Source of the DNA: Aquincola sp.
GTDB taxonomy: Bacteria > Pseudomonadota > Gammaproteobacteria > Burkholderiales > Burkholderiaceae_C
Direction: 5' to 3'
Assembly: GCA_029884035.1 (NCBI GenBank)
Contig: JAOUIM010000211.1
Span: 1 to 6,549, forward strand
Length of the DNA: 6,549 nucleotides
In this document: positions 1 to 6,017 of the stretch, one piece after another
Layout: every line of letters begins with the position of its first letter
Position numbering within the stretch: the first letter of the stretch is position 1
The notes under the pieces: model-generated
Database searches by the model: none
The model's input: the letters and a program-made list of their open reading frames with translations, nothing else
Told to the model about the DNA's origin: nothing
Made by a program: the position numbers and the translations under genes

Positions 1-1
1 G

Positions 2-316
2 ATCTCGTCGCAGGGCAACCGCGGCCAGATCTCGTATGCCAGCACCAAAGCCGGCCTCGAGGGCGCCGCCGCGACGATCATGAAGGAGGCGATGTACTAC
101 GGCGTGCGCTGCAGTGTCATCCACCCCGGCTTCACCGACACACCGATGGTGCGGGCGATGGGCGATGACTACGTGGCCAAGAACATCCTGCCGTTCACGC
201 AACTGGGCCGCCTGATCCGGCCCGAGGAGATCGCCGACGCGATCTGCTTCATGCTCGCCAACGCCGCGGTGAGCGGCGAACTGTGGGTCGACGCCGGCTG
301 GCACGCGCCCGCCTAA
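2..316 (+). CDS. Short-chain dehydrogenase/reductase (FabG/PhaB-like), 3' part
   Basis: This is the C-terminal 104 residues of a classical short-chain dehydrogenase/reductase, an NAD(P)(H)-dependent cytoplasmic oxidoreductase. The reading frame is open from base 2 to the TAA at 314-316. The window opens on ISSQGNRGQISYASTK, which contains the YxxxK active site (Tyr codon 35-37, Lys codon 47-49). The catalytic Ser, normally 13 residues before Tyr, lies just off the left edge, as does the Rossmann GxxxGxG. The following HPGFTDTPMV segment is the usual post-active-site cofactor loop, and the end (VSGELWVDAGW) is the typical SDR C-terminus. An ATG at 80 is in frame but internal. It sits 70 bp upstream of the PHA synthase gene on the same strand, which fits a 3-oxoacyl-CoA/ACP reductase supplying hydroxyacyl-CoA. 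That role is inference from context; the true substrate is unknown. SDR family assignment is secure. Confidence 0.9.
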   Translation: MSSQGNRGQISYASTKAGLEGAAATIMKEAMYYGVRCSVIHPGFTDTPMVRAMGDDYVAKNILPFTQLGRLIRPEEIADAICFMLANAAVSGELWVDAGWHAPA

Positions 317-333
317 CACGAGTGCAAAGTAAA

Positions 334-349
334 GCCGGCGCGGGCCGGC
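334..349 (+). repeat. Inverted repeat between the SDR gene and phaC
   Basis: GCCGGC (334-339) and GCCGGC (344-349) flank the four bases GCGG and can form a 6-bp GC-only stem 18 bases after the SDR stop. No T-run follows, so it is not a canonical intrinsic terminator. It could attenuate or protect mRNA between the two genes, or be chance in high-GC DNA. I see no clear sigma70 promoter in the 70-bp gap. Confidence 0.3.
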
Positions 350-386
350 GTACCGCACATCTGCCCGAACGCAACGAGGTCAAGGC

Positions 387-2132
387 ATGAACACGAAGAA
401 CACATCCGCCCCCACCGCGCAGGACTTCGATCGCGAGTTCCGCGCCCAGGTCGCGCAGATGACCGCGGGGCTCGCGCCGACCGCATTTACCACCGCCTGG
501 GCCGACTGGGCGATGCACATGGCCCTGTCGCCGGCCAAGCGCAGCGAGTTGCGCCAGGAGGCCCTGGTGCGCGCCAACGACACCTGGGCGTTCGCGCTGC
601 GCGCGCTGAGCGGCGTGCCGCTGTCGCCCTCCGAGGGACTGAACGGCGACGCCGATCGGCGCTTCGGCGGCGATGCATGGTCGCAGTTCCCGTTCAACGT
701 CTATGCGCGCGCCTACCAGAACAACGTCGCGCTGATGAAGGACGCGGTACGCGACGTGGGCGGCGTGACCGACTACCACGCCCAGCTGCTGGAGTTCGCG
801 GTGCGGCTGCTGCTGGATGCGTCGTCGCCGTCGAACTGCCTGGCCACGAACCCCGAACTGCTGGCCCTCACGCAGTCCGAGCAAGGGCAGAACCTCGTGC
901 GCGGATTGCAGCACGTGATCGAGGACACCAAGCGCACGGTCGAGGGCATGGCGCCGGCCGGCGCCGACGCGTTCGAGGTCGGCAAATCGGTGGCCGTGAC
1001 GCCGGGCAAGGTCGTGTTCCGCAACGAACTGATCGAGCTCATCGAATACACGCCGACGACCAAGACGACCTACGCGGAGCCCGTGATGATCGTGCCCGCG
1101 TGGATCATGAAGTACTACATCCTCGACCTGAGCGCGCGCAATTCGCTCGTGAAGTACCTGGTCGACCAGGGCCACACGGTGTTCATGGTGTCATGGAAGA
1201 ACCCCGACGAGCGCGACCGTGACACCGGCATGGACGACTATCTCAGCAAGGGCTTCTGCGCCGCGGTGGACGCGGTGTCGGCCATCGTTCCGCAGCGGAA
1301 GATCCACGCCGTGGGCTATTGCATCGGTGGCACGCTGCTTTCCATCGGCGCCGCAGCGCTCGCGCGCGACCGCGACGAGCGGCTGGGCTCGATCACGATG
1401 TTCGCCGCGCAGACGGACTTCTCCGAGCCCGGCGAGCTGGCCTTCTTCATCAACCCGAGCCAGCTGGCGATGCTCGAAGCGACGATGCACAAGAAGGGCG
1501 TGCTCGAGAGCCGCCAGATGAGCGGCGCGTTCGTGCTGCTGCGCGCGCAGGACCTGCTGTGGCAGCCGATCATCAACAACTACCTCAAGGGCCAGCGCGA
1601 TCCGATGATCGACCTGATGGCATGGAACGCCGATGGCACGCGCATGCCGTGGCGCATGCACTCCGAGTACCTGTACCGCCTTTATCTCGACAACGAGCTC
1701 GCGACCAACCGCTTCCCCGTCGGCGGCAAGCTGATCCGCCTGTCGGACATCCGGGTGCCGATGTTCGTGGTGGGCACCGAGGCCGATCACGTGGCGCCGT
1801 GGAAGTCGGTCTACAAGGTCGACAACCTCGTTCGCTCCGACGACTTCACCTTCCTTCTGACCTCGGCCGGCCACAACGCGGGCATCGTGTGCGGGCCGGT
1901 CCATCCGAAACGCCATTACCGCGTCAAGACCCGGCGGCTGGCGGATCCGCACTTGGCGCCCGAGGACTGGATGGAGGCCGCGACCAAGCACGAAGGCTCC
2001 TGGTGGCCGGCGTGGCAGCGATGGCTCGCCGCTCACTCGAGCGGCAAGGGCAAGCCGCCTGCGATGGGCGCACCGCGCAAGGGCTACAAGCCGATCGACG
2101 ACGCGCCGGGACAGTACGTGCGCCAGCGATAG
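387..2132 (+). CDS. phaC: Polyhydroxyalkanoate synthase, class I-like (divergent subgroup)
   Basis: This enzyme polymerises (R)-3-hydroxyacyl-CoA into polyhydroxyalkanoate with release of CoA, at the granule surface in the cytoplasm. At 581 aa it is close to the Cupriavidus necator class I enzyme (589 aa). The N-terminal PhaC_N region contains SPSNCLATNPELL; an alpha/beta-hydrolase domain follows from about residue 225. The modified lipase box GYCIGGT places the nucleophile at Cys312 (codon 1320-1322). Asp467 (in GTEADHVAPW) and His496 (in SAGHNAGI) complete the triad, with spacing close to C. necator 319/480/508. Around residue 239 it reads PAWIMKYYILDL where the best-studied synthases have PWINKYYILDL, and MDDY (231 bases after the Trp239 codon region, near Gly-Met) replaces the usual WDDY. 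This suggests a divergent synthase lineage whose activity may differ. GAGGT at 376-380, 6 bases before the ATG, supports the start. No phaA or phasin follows. Confidence 0.93.
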   Translation: MNTKNTSAPTAQDFDREFRAQVAQMTAGLAPTAFTTAWADWAMHMALSPAKRSELRQEALVRANDTWAFALRALSGVPLSPSEGLNGDADRRFGGDAWSQFPFNVYARAYQNNVALMKDAVRDVGGVTDYHAQLLEFAVRLLLDASSPSNCLATNPELLALTQSEQGQNLVRGLQHVIEDTKRTVEGMAPAGADAFEVGKSVAVTPGKVVFRNELIELIEYTPTTKTTYAEPVMIVPAWIMKYYILDLSARNSLVKYLVDQGHTVFMVSWKNPDERDRDTGMDDYLSKGFCAAVDAVSAIVPQRKIHAVGYCIGGTLLSIGAAALARDRDERLGSITMFAAQTDFSEPGELAFFINPSQLAMLEATMHKKGVLESRQMSGAFVLLRAQDLLWQPIINNYLKGQRDPMIDLMAWNADGTRMPWRMHSEYLYRLYLDNELATNRFPVGGKLIRLSDIRVPMFVVGTEADHVAPWKSVYKVDNLVRSDDFTFLLTSAGHNAGIVCGPVHPKRHYRVKTRRLADPHLAPEDWMEAATKHEGSWWPAWQRWLAAHSSGKGKPPAMGAPRKGYKPIDDAPGQYVRQR

Positions 2133-2193
2133 CGGGGCCGCAAACCCGGGCCGGGCGTCCGCGGGCGAGGTCGAGCCAGGCCCACCCTCGTCG

Positions 2194-2207
2194 AATGCGC
2201 TCGCATT
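2194..2207. repeat. Small palindrome abutting the -35 element
   Basis: AATGCG (2194-2199) and CGCATT (2202-2207) are perfect inverted copies around a two-base centre. The right arm overlaps the first two bases of the -35 hexamer at 2206-2211. A two-base loop is too tight for a good RNA hairpin, so a protein-binding site is more plausible than a phaC terminator. Its centre lies 23 bp from the centre of the larger palindrome at 2214-2233, roughly two helical turns. Confidence 0.4.
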
Positions 2208-2234
2208 GACAATGTATATAGATGACTATATACT
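2206..2234 (+). promoter_or_regulatory. Near-consensus sigma70 promoter
   Basis: TTGACA at 2206-2211 is a perfect -35 and TATACT at 2229-2234 is a 5/6 match to the -10, separated by exactly 17 bp. Transcription would begin near 2241, giving a leader of about 28 bases before the ATG at 2269. The AT-rich tract stands out sharply against the GC-rich surroundings. It lies 73 bp after the phaC stop, in the correct orientation for the 2269-2724 and 2752-3366 genes. The start site itself is inferred. Confidence 0.8.
2214..2233. promoter_or_regulatory. Probable operator: 8-bp perfect inverted repeat within the promoter
   Basis: GTATATAG (2214-2221) and CTATATAC (2226-2233) are exact reverse complements separated by ATGA. 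The 20-bp palindrome fills most of the spacer between -35 and -10 and overlaps five of the six -10 bases, so a dimeric repressor bound here would block RNA polymerase. The architecture resembles operators of TetR, GntR or MarR-type regulators, but I cannot assign the binding protein, and no regulator gene is in the window. With one bulged base, the symmetry extends into CAA on the left and TTG on the right. Confidence 0.7.
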
Positions 2235-2268
2235 TGCCTCGTTCAACAGAGTGAGGGGGTGTCCGGTC

Positions 2269-2724
2269 ATGGTCGAATCGACAGCCACCGAGGCCCTTCA
2301 TTCAGCCGGAATGTGCGCCGACGTGACGCAGCGCGCGGTCCATGGCTCGGCGCCTCGCGCAGCGCGTGACTTCGTGGTCGTCTTCCGAAGCAACGAAACC
2401 CGCCTCGAAGCATCAGAGTTCAACGAATTGGGGCGATGGGTCCGTTCGTGGCTGTGCGACGACGCCTCGACATGCCTGCTCCTGGGGTGCTGCACCGACA
2501 GCGCTCGCCAAGGCCGCTTGCGGCGCCTGGGCTGCCTGTGCGAACAGCTCGTGGCGTGTGGCGTCCCGCGCCGGTCGATCTATTTCACGGACGATTGGGG
2601 CGCCATGGCGTGGGCACGCGAGCCGCAGCCGTTGCCGCAGGACTTTGTCTGGATGAACGTGATCGACGCTGCCCGCGCAGGCCGCGGCGGCCCTTCGATT
2701 CGCCGTCTGATCGACGAGCACTGA
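2269..2724 (+). CDS. Cys-rich protein with degenerate OmpA-C-like domain
   Basis: A 151-aa protein with no signal peptide or membrane segment, so probably cytoplasmic. I do not recognise a named family. Residues about 34-106 follow the layout of an OmpA C-terminal (MotB-like) domain: a strand at DFVVVF, a helix at residues 49-62, the LLLGCCTD strand ending at Asp77 (compare GHTD), then a helix with Arg85/Arg86 ending LVACGVPRRSIYF. The loop between Asp77 and Arg85/86 is about six residues shorter than in peptidoglycan-binding members and lacks the NxxLS part, so peptidoglycan binding looks doubtful. It has eight cysteines (16, 63, 69, 74, 75, 89, 91, 97), unusual for this fold and suggestive of metal or redox chemistry. 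The ATG at 2269 is preceded by GAGGGGGT (2252-2259). In-frame ATG 2212 and TTG 2206 lie inside the promoter; GTG 2251 is possible but has a poorer ribosome site. The gene follows the operator-promoter directly. Confidence 0.7.
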   Translation: MVESTATEALHSAGMCADVTQRAVHGSAPRAARDFVVVFRSNETRLEASEFNELGRWVRSWLCDDASTCLLLGCCTDSARQGRLRRLGCLCEQLVACGVPRRSIYFTDDWGAMAWAREPQPLPQDFVWMNVIDAARAGRGGPSIRRLIDEH

Positions 2725-2740
2725 GTCCCGCCATTCGAAC

Positions 2741-2745
2741 AGGAG
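2741..2745 (+). promoter_or_regulatory. Ribosome binding site for the exported 204-aa protein
   Basis: AGGAG lies six bases before the ATG at 2752, within the 27-bp gap after the upstream gene. It is among the strongest ribosome sites in the window and fixes the start, which also gives a clean signal peptide. Confidence 0.8.
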
Positions 2746-2751
2746 CATTCG

Positions 2752-3366
2752 ATGAACAAGCGTCATGCCCTCTTATCCCTGTCGGTTGCACTCGCGATGG
2801 GCGCGCATGCACAAGGCGTCGTCAAGGAGAGTACCGATCCCGCCAAGGCCGCGGCCATCGAGCAGCGGGCACGCGAGATCAAGGGCCGCCAGGAACGCGA
2901 GGCCCAGTCCGGCAAGCCGCAAACGTCGGCGTTCGTCGTGCGCGGCAAGACCGATGACGGTTTCGCATTCCTGTCTGGCGGCATCACTGTCAAGGACCGG
3001 ACGACGATGTATGCCGAGCGTGATCGCTACCGCCTGTGGGTCGCCACCGTCGCGAAAGTCTCCGGCGCCTACCTGTCCGACGCGCAGCTGCGCATCGTCA
3101 GTCTCGACGGCAAGCGTGTCGTGCTCGAACGCACGATGGATGGCCCCTGGTTCCTCATCGACTTGCCGAAGGGCCGCTACGAGATTACCGCGACCTCGCG
3201 ACCCGAGGGTGCGGACGCGGCGCAGACCGAGACGGCACGGGTGAGCATCCCCGCTGCCGGCTTGCGGCAGGCGGTGTTCCGCTTTGCCTCATCGGCACAG
3301 GTCAGCCCCGAGATGGAAAGCCCATTCAAGGGCAACCCGTTCGGCCAGCCGCCTGGAGGCCAATGA
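2752..3366 (+). CDS. Exported protein, carboxypeptidase-regulatory-like domain
   Basis: A 204-aa protein with a clear Sec signal peptide: NKRH, a hydrophobic core (about residues 6-17), and a signal peptidase I site after AHA at residue 20. The mature part starts with a charged, probably helical stretch (about 30-52, rich in Glu, Arg and Lys). A beta-rich domain follows (about 60-175) containing YRLWVATVAKVSGAYLSDAQ and DGPWFLIDLPKGRYEITAT. The DGPW...LP.GRYE pattern is typical of proteobacterial periplasmic proteins labelled carboxypeptidase regulatory-like, a transthyretin/Ig-type sandwich with no catalytic residues. The C-terminal tail (about 185-204) is rich in Pro, Gly and Phe. There is no lipobox Cys, so it is probably soluble and periplasmic. 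It lies 27 bp after the OmpA-like gene and probably shares its regulated promoter. Its molecular function is unknown; binding or scaffolding is more likely than catalysis. Confidence 0.8.
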   Translation: MNKRHALLSLSVALAMGAHAQGVVKESTDPAKAAAIEQRAREIKGRQEREAQSGKPQTSAFVVRGKTDDGFAFLSGGITVKDRTTMYAERDRYRLWVATVAKVSGAYLSDAQLRIVSLDGKRVVLERTMDGPWFLIDLPKGRYEITATSRPEGADAAQTETARVSIPAAGLRQAVFRFASSAQVSPEMESPFKGNPFGQPPGGQ

Positions 3367-3367
3367 C

Positions 3368-3410
3368 CTTTGCGTCTTGCGCACGGACATCGCGTCCCGT
3401 GCGCTCAAAG
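3368..3410 (+). terminator. Putative 3' hairpin after the exported-protein gene
   Basis: GCGCACGG (3379-3386) pairs with CCGTGCGC (3397-3404). AC/GT extends the stem inward past one bulged C, leaving a five-base ATCGC loop. An outer stem is possible between CTTTG (3368-3372) and CAAAG (3406-3410). It begins two bases after the stop codon, where a transcript end would be expected. No U-run follows, so it is either a non-canonical terminator or an mRNA 3'-end stabiliser. Confidence 0.45.
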
Positions 3411-3413
3411 CCC

Positions 3414-3425
3414 CCACCGCGGTGG
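3414..3425. repeat. 12-bp perfect GC palindrome
   Basis: CCACCG followed directly by CGGTGG, just after the hairpin at 3368-3410 and about 60 bp upstream of the GST gene. With no loop it cannot fold alone as an ideal RNA hairpin. It may be part of the same end structure, a protein site, or chance in GC-rich DNA. I see no convincing sigma70 promoter in the 3367-3483 gap. Confidence 0.3.
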
Positions 3426-3483
3426 CTCGTGGCTTGCAAAGCGACAATGAGGTGATGTCCAACACCCGGTGGAAGTCGCCTCC

Positions 3484-4164
3484 ATGCTGAAGTTCTACTA
3501 CTCGCTTGCGCCCAACCCGATGAAGGTTGCGCTGATGCTCGAGGAAACCGGCCTGCCCTACGATGCAATTCCGGTCGACACGCGCAAGGGCGACCAGCAT
3601 GCGCCCGCGTTCACGGCGCTGAACCCGAATGCCAAGGTACCGGTGATCGTCGACGGCTCGACCACCGTGTTCGACAGCAATGCGATTCTGCTGTACCTAG
3701 CCGAGAAGACCGGCCAATTCCTGCCCGCGACGCAAGACCGCGGTCCGATGCTGTCGTGGCTGATGTTCGTCGCATCGGGCGTCGGACCGTTCACCGGCCA
3801 GTGCGTGCACTTCAAGCATTACGCGCCGGAGCCCAACCCCTATGCGCTCAACCGCTACGACTTCGAGGCCTGGCGGCACTGGAAGATCCTGGATGCGCGC
3901 CTGGCCGACCGCACGTGGATGCTGGGTGACGGCTACACATTGGTCGACATGGCCGTGTGGGGCTGGGCTCGCGCCGTGCCTTTTGCGCTCGGTGCCGAAG
4001 CGTGGGAGCAGTTGCCCCATGTGAAGCGGCTGCTCGATGCGGTCAATGCTCGTCCTGCCGCACAACGGGCTGCTGCCCTGAAGGATCGGCACGCTTTCAA
4101 GACCGAGTTGGATGACGAGGCGCGGCGGGCCATGTTCCCGCAAAACGAACGGCTCAGGTTCTGA
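3484..4164 (+). CDS. Glutathione S-transferase family protein (YfcG/YghU/Ure2-like)
   Basis: A 226-aa cytoplasmic glutathione transferase, typical length for the family. The N-terminal thioredoxin-like domain (about 1-80) opens with FYYSLAPNPMKV, where Asn11 is the probable glutathione-contacting residue of the nu/Ure2-like group in place of a catalytic Tyr. KVPVIVD gives the cis-Pro (Pro53), and FDSNAILLYLAEKTG supplies Asp64-Ser65 for binding the gamma-glutamyl group. The alpha-helical C-terminal domain carries the conserved T-L-V-D capping box (Thr152-Asp155). Such enzymes conjugate glutathione or act as disulfide reductases/peroxidases; the substrate cannot be read. The ATG at 3484 is chosen because the homologous core begins there and GGTGGAAG (3468-3475) precedes it suitably; an in-frame GTG at 3469 would add five residues. 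It follows the exported-protein gene by 117 bp and converges with the methyltransferase pair, 42 bp away, with no clear terminator between. Confidence 0.92.
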   Translation: MLKFYYSLAPNPMKVALMLEETGLPYDAIPVDTRKGDQHAPAFTALNPNAKVPVIVDGSTTVFDSNAILLYLAEKTGQFLPATQDRGPMLSWLMFVASGVGPFTGQCVHFKHYAPEPNPYALNRYDFEAWRHWKILDARLADRTWMLGDGYTLVDMAVWGWARAVPFALGAEAWEQLPHVKRLLDAVNARPAAQRAAALKDRHAFKTELDDEARRAMFPQNERLRF

Positions 4165-4206
4165 AGGATCCGGGAGCAGTGATGGCGGCTTGTTCCGCGT
4201 CGCTGT

Positions 4207-5043
4207 TCACAGTGCGTCGCCGTGCTGCGGCCGCTGCACGGTCACGATGACGAATTCGGCGGGCAGGTGGTACGACGAACCGCGCGCGAACGGCGCGATT
4301 GCATCCCGGTAGCGGGCGCGAACGCGCACGCGCGTCTGCGCATCGAACCGCGACCACGCCAGTGCCACCGGCCCGCCGACGAAGGCCGCGTCGCAGGCTG
4401 CATCGCCGTCCGCATAGACGAGCGTGTCGCTGCGCCGGTGCTGCGCGGTGACGCAAAGACCCACCGATGCGCATCGCCTGGCCAGTGCGTCGGGCTGCCC
4501 CAGCGCGAAGAACAACGGGCAGACCTCGCTGCGCACCACGTCGTCGACGATGCCGAACACCGGCGCCCAGCCGCAATGTGCCCGCGCGCCCCACACCGCG
4601 AGCACGGCCCGCCCCCCTGGCCGCAGCACGCGATGCAATTCGCGCAGCGCGGCGTCCGGGTCGGGCAGGTACATCAGGCCCAGCGAACACAGCGCGAGGT
4701 CGATGCTCGCGGCGGGCAGCGACAGCCGTTCCGCGTCCATCGGCGCGAAGGCGGCATGGGCCAGGCCCTCGTCCTGTGCCCGCCGCTGCGCCTCACGAAC
4801 CATCGCGTCCGAGAGGTCCACACCCAGCACGTGCCCGGTCGCGCCCATTGCGCGTGCTGCCGCCAACGCCAGCACCCCGGTGCCGCAGGCCAAGTCGACC
4901 ACCCGCTCGCCCGCCCGAGGTGCGGCGCAGACCAGCACCTCGGCCTGCAGGCCGGCCAAGGGCCCGAGCCAGTGGCGCGCATACGCGTCGACCGCACGGT
5001 CCCAGCCGTAGCGCTGCACGCGCCGCTGCAGGCGGGCGTCCAC
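4207..5043 (-). CDS. Class I SAM-dependent methyltransferase (UbiE-like), downstream gene of pair
   Basis: A 278-aa soluble Rossmann-fold methyltransferase. After a short RYGWDRAVDAYARHW lead, SAM motif I is VVDLACGTG (residues 48-56). The acidic residue binding the SAM ribose is probably Asp76 (GVDLS), motif II-like DAE is at 103-105, and LRPGG is at 140-144. The remaining C-terminal half (to 278) would form the substrate-binding part. The methyl acceptor is unknown; UbiE-like small-molecule methylation is the usual guess. The start is a GTG (5041-5043) one base after the TGA of the upstream methyltransferase gene, with no good Shine-Dalgarno of its own. This suggests translation by termination-reinitiation and roughly equal production of both proteins. 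It ends 42 bp from the convergent GST gene. Family assignment is firm, reaction is not. Confidence 0.88.
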   Translation of the reverse strand: MDARLQRRVQRYGWDRAVDAYARHWLGPLAGLQAEVLVCAAPRAGERVVDLACGTGVLALAAARAMGATGHVLGVDLSDAMVREAQRRAQDEGLAHAAFAPMDAERLSLPAASIDLALCSLGLMYLPDPDAALRELHRVLRPGGRAVLAVWGARAHCGWAPVFGIVDDVVRSEVCPLFFALGQPDALARRCASVGLCVTAQHRRSDTLVYADGDAACDAAFVGGPVALAWSRFDAQTRVRVRARYRDAIAPFARGSSYHLPAEFVIVTVQRPQHGDAL

Positions 5044-5044
5044 G

Positions 5045-5857
5045 TCACGCCCGGGTGATCACGACTTCGATGTACTCGCTGGGCACCACCAGCGAGCCCG
5101 GGCCCGCGCGATTCAGGCTGTCGAGCAGCGCGACCAGTTCGCCGGCCAGCGCCTCGGCCTTGTCGGGTGTCTGCGCCGCGAAGGCCTTCTGCACCGGGCC
5201 GTACCAGTTGCGGAACACATCGACGAAATGCGCCGATGAGCGGTAGCGGAACTGGAAGCTCAGCGGCTTGACCTTGATGTCGGTCGCCGTGTCGCCGAAC
5301 AGGTTTCGCAGATGGGCCTCGGTACCCCACAGCGACGGCGGCTGCACGCCGGCGGGCGGCGGCGCGTACTTGCCGAGCACCTTGAACATGCGGCCGACCA
5401 GGCTGTCGGGCGTCCAGTTGGTCAGGCCGATGCGCCCGCCCGGACGGCACACGCGCGCCATCTCCGCGGCCGCGGTGGCATGGTCAGGCGCGAACATCAC
5501 GCCGTAGGTCGAGACGACCGCATCGAAGCTCGCGTCGTCGAACGGCAGCGCCTCGACATCGGCAGTGCGGAACGTGACGTCGAGCCGCTCGGCGCGGGCC
5601 CGTTCGGCACCGCGCTCGAGCAGGCTGCCGACGTAGTCGGTCGACGTGACGAGGCAGCCGCGTCGTGCGGCGGCCAGCGTCGCGTTGCCGTTGCCGGCGG
5701 CGACGTCGAGCACGCGCTCGTCGGTCTTCAGGTCGCAGGCCTCGGCAAGCGACTCGCCGACGATCTGCAGCGTGGTGCCGATCACGGCGTAATCGCCCGA
5801 GCCCCAGGCGGCCTGCTGGCGAGTCTTCAGGGCAGTGAAATCAACACGAGTATCCAT
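5045..5857 (-). CDS. Class I SAM-dependent methyltransferase, first gene of pair
   Basis: A 270-aa soluble methyltransferase of the Methyltransf_11/25 type. SAM motif I is VLDVAAGNGNA (residues 49-59), with Asp74 (TSTDYV) as the probable ribose-binding acidic residue, DVEALPF at 100-106 and CRPGG at 137-141 followed by IGLTNWTP. The motif I variant AAGNGN is common in a group of uncharacterised small-molecule methyltransferases; the acceptor is unknown. The ATG at 5857-5855 is chosen because GGAGA lies just upstream on the minus strand (CTGGAGACCACC before ATG) and because residue 1 begins a typical family N-terminus. The frame stays open to an ATG at 6052, but that 65-residue extension is low-complexity Arg/Asp/Ala sequence over a repeat-bearing intergenic region and is unlikely to be real. 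It heads a two-gene unit and is divergent from the OsmC-family gene. Confidence 0.9.
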   Translation of the reverse strand: MDTRVDFTALKTRQQAAWGSGDYAVIGTTLQIVGESLAEACDLKTDERVLDVAAGNGNATLAAARRGCLVTSTDYVGSLLERGAERARAERLDVTFRTADVEALPFDDASFDAVVSTYGVMFAPDHATAAAEMARVCRPGGRIGLTNWTPDSLVGRMFKVLGKYAPPPAGVQPPSLWGTEAHLRNLFGDTATDIKVKPLSFQFRYRSSAHFVDVFRNWYGPVQKAFAAQTPDKAEALAGELVALLDSLNRAGPGSLVVPSEYIEVVITRA

Positions 5858-5931
5858 GGTGGTCTCCAGTGGGTGGTTGGCAAGCGCGGCTGCGCTGGCC
5901 GCGACTGTCGGGGCGGACCCGGCGCGCCGTC

Positions 5932-6017
5932 CTGCCCGTGCGTCGCCGCGATCTGCCCGCGCGTCCACCGTCGCGCTTGGGCCTGTCCATGCGTCCGCAT
6001 CGACTGCCCGATCGTCC
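5932..6017. repeat. Four degenerate 14-bp direct repeats
   Basis: Copies of CTGyCCrnkCGTCs begin at 5932, 5953, 5983 and 6004 (CTGCCCGTGCGTCG, CTGCCCGCGCGTCC, CTGTCCATGCGTCC, CTGCCCGATCGTCC). Start-to-start spacings are 21, 30 and 21 bp, about two, three and two helical turns. They sit in the 245-bp region between the divergent methyltransferase and OsmC-family genes, outside any gene I accept. They could be sites for a multimeric regulator or a decayed tandem repeat; GC-biased chance similarity is not excluded. Confidence 0.4.

Noticed and set aside
249..1175. Long open frame on the minus strand opposite phaC (308 codons)
   Set aside because: It is Arg/His/Val-rich with no recognisable domain and lies opposite an unambiguous PHA synthase; high-GC codon bias creates such antisense frames.
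1191..2036. Minus-strand open frame of 281 codons opposite the 3' half of phaC
   Set aside because: Same antisense artefact; no motifs, and it overlaps the catalytic Cys, Asp and His codons of the real gene.
2166..2190. CGAGG/CCTCG inverted repeat downstream of phaC as a terminator
   Set aside because: Only a 5-bp stem with a 15-base loop and no T-run; too weak to call.
2206..2268. Upstream TTG (2206), ATG (2212) or GTG (2251) starts for the OmpA-like protein
   Set aside because: TTG and ATG fall within the -35/-10 promoter, upstream of the predicted transcript start. GTG 2251 lacks a good ribosome site, while ATG 2269 has GAGGGGGT at suitable distance.
3363..3455. Short frame starting at an ATG that overlaps the stop of the exported-protein gene (ATGA)
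   Set aside because: Only 30 residues, no family resemblance, and it runs through the predicted hairpins; the overlap looks accidental.
4222..5058. Plus-strand open frame of 278 codons opposite the minus-strand methyltransferase
   Set aside because: The translation is Arg/His/Gln-rich without any domain, whereas the minus strand shows a complete SAM-binding motif series.
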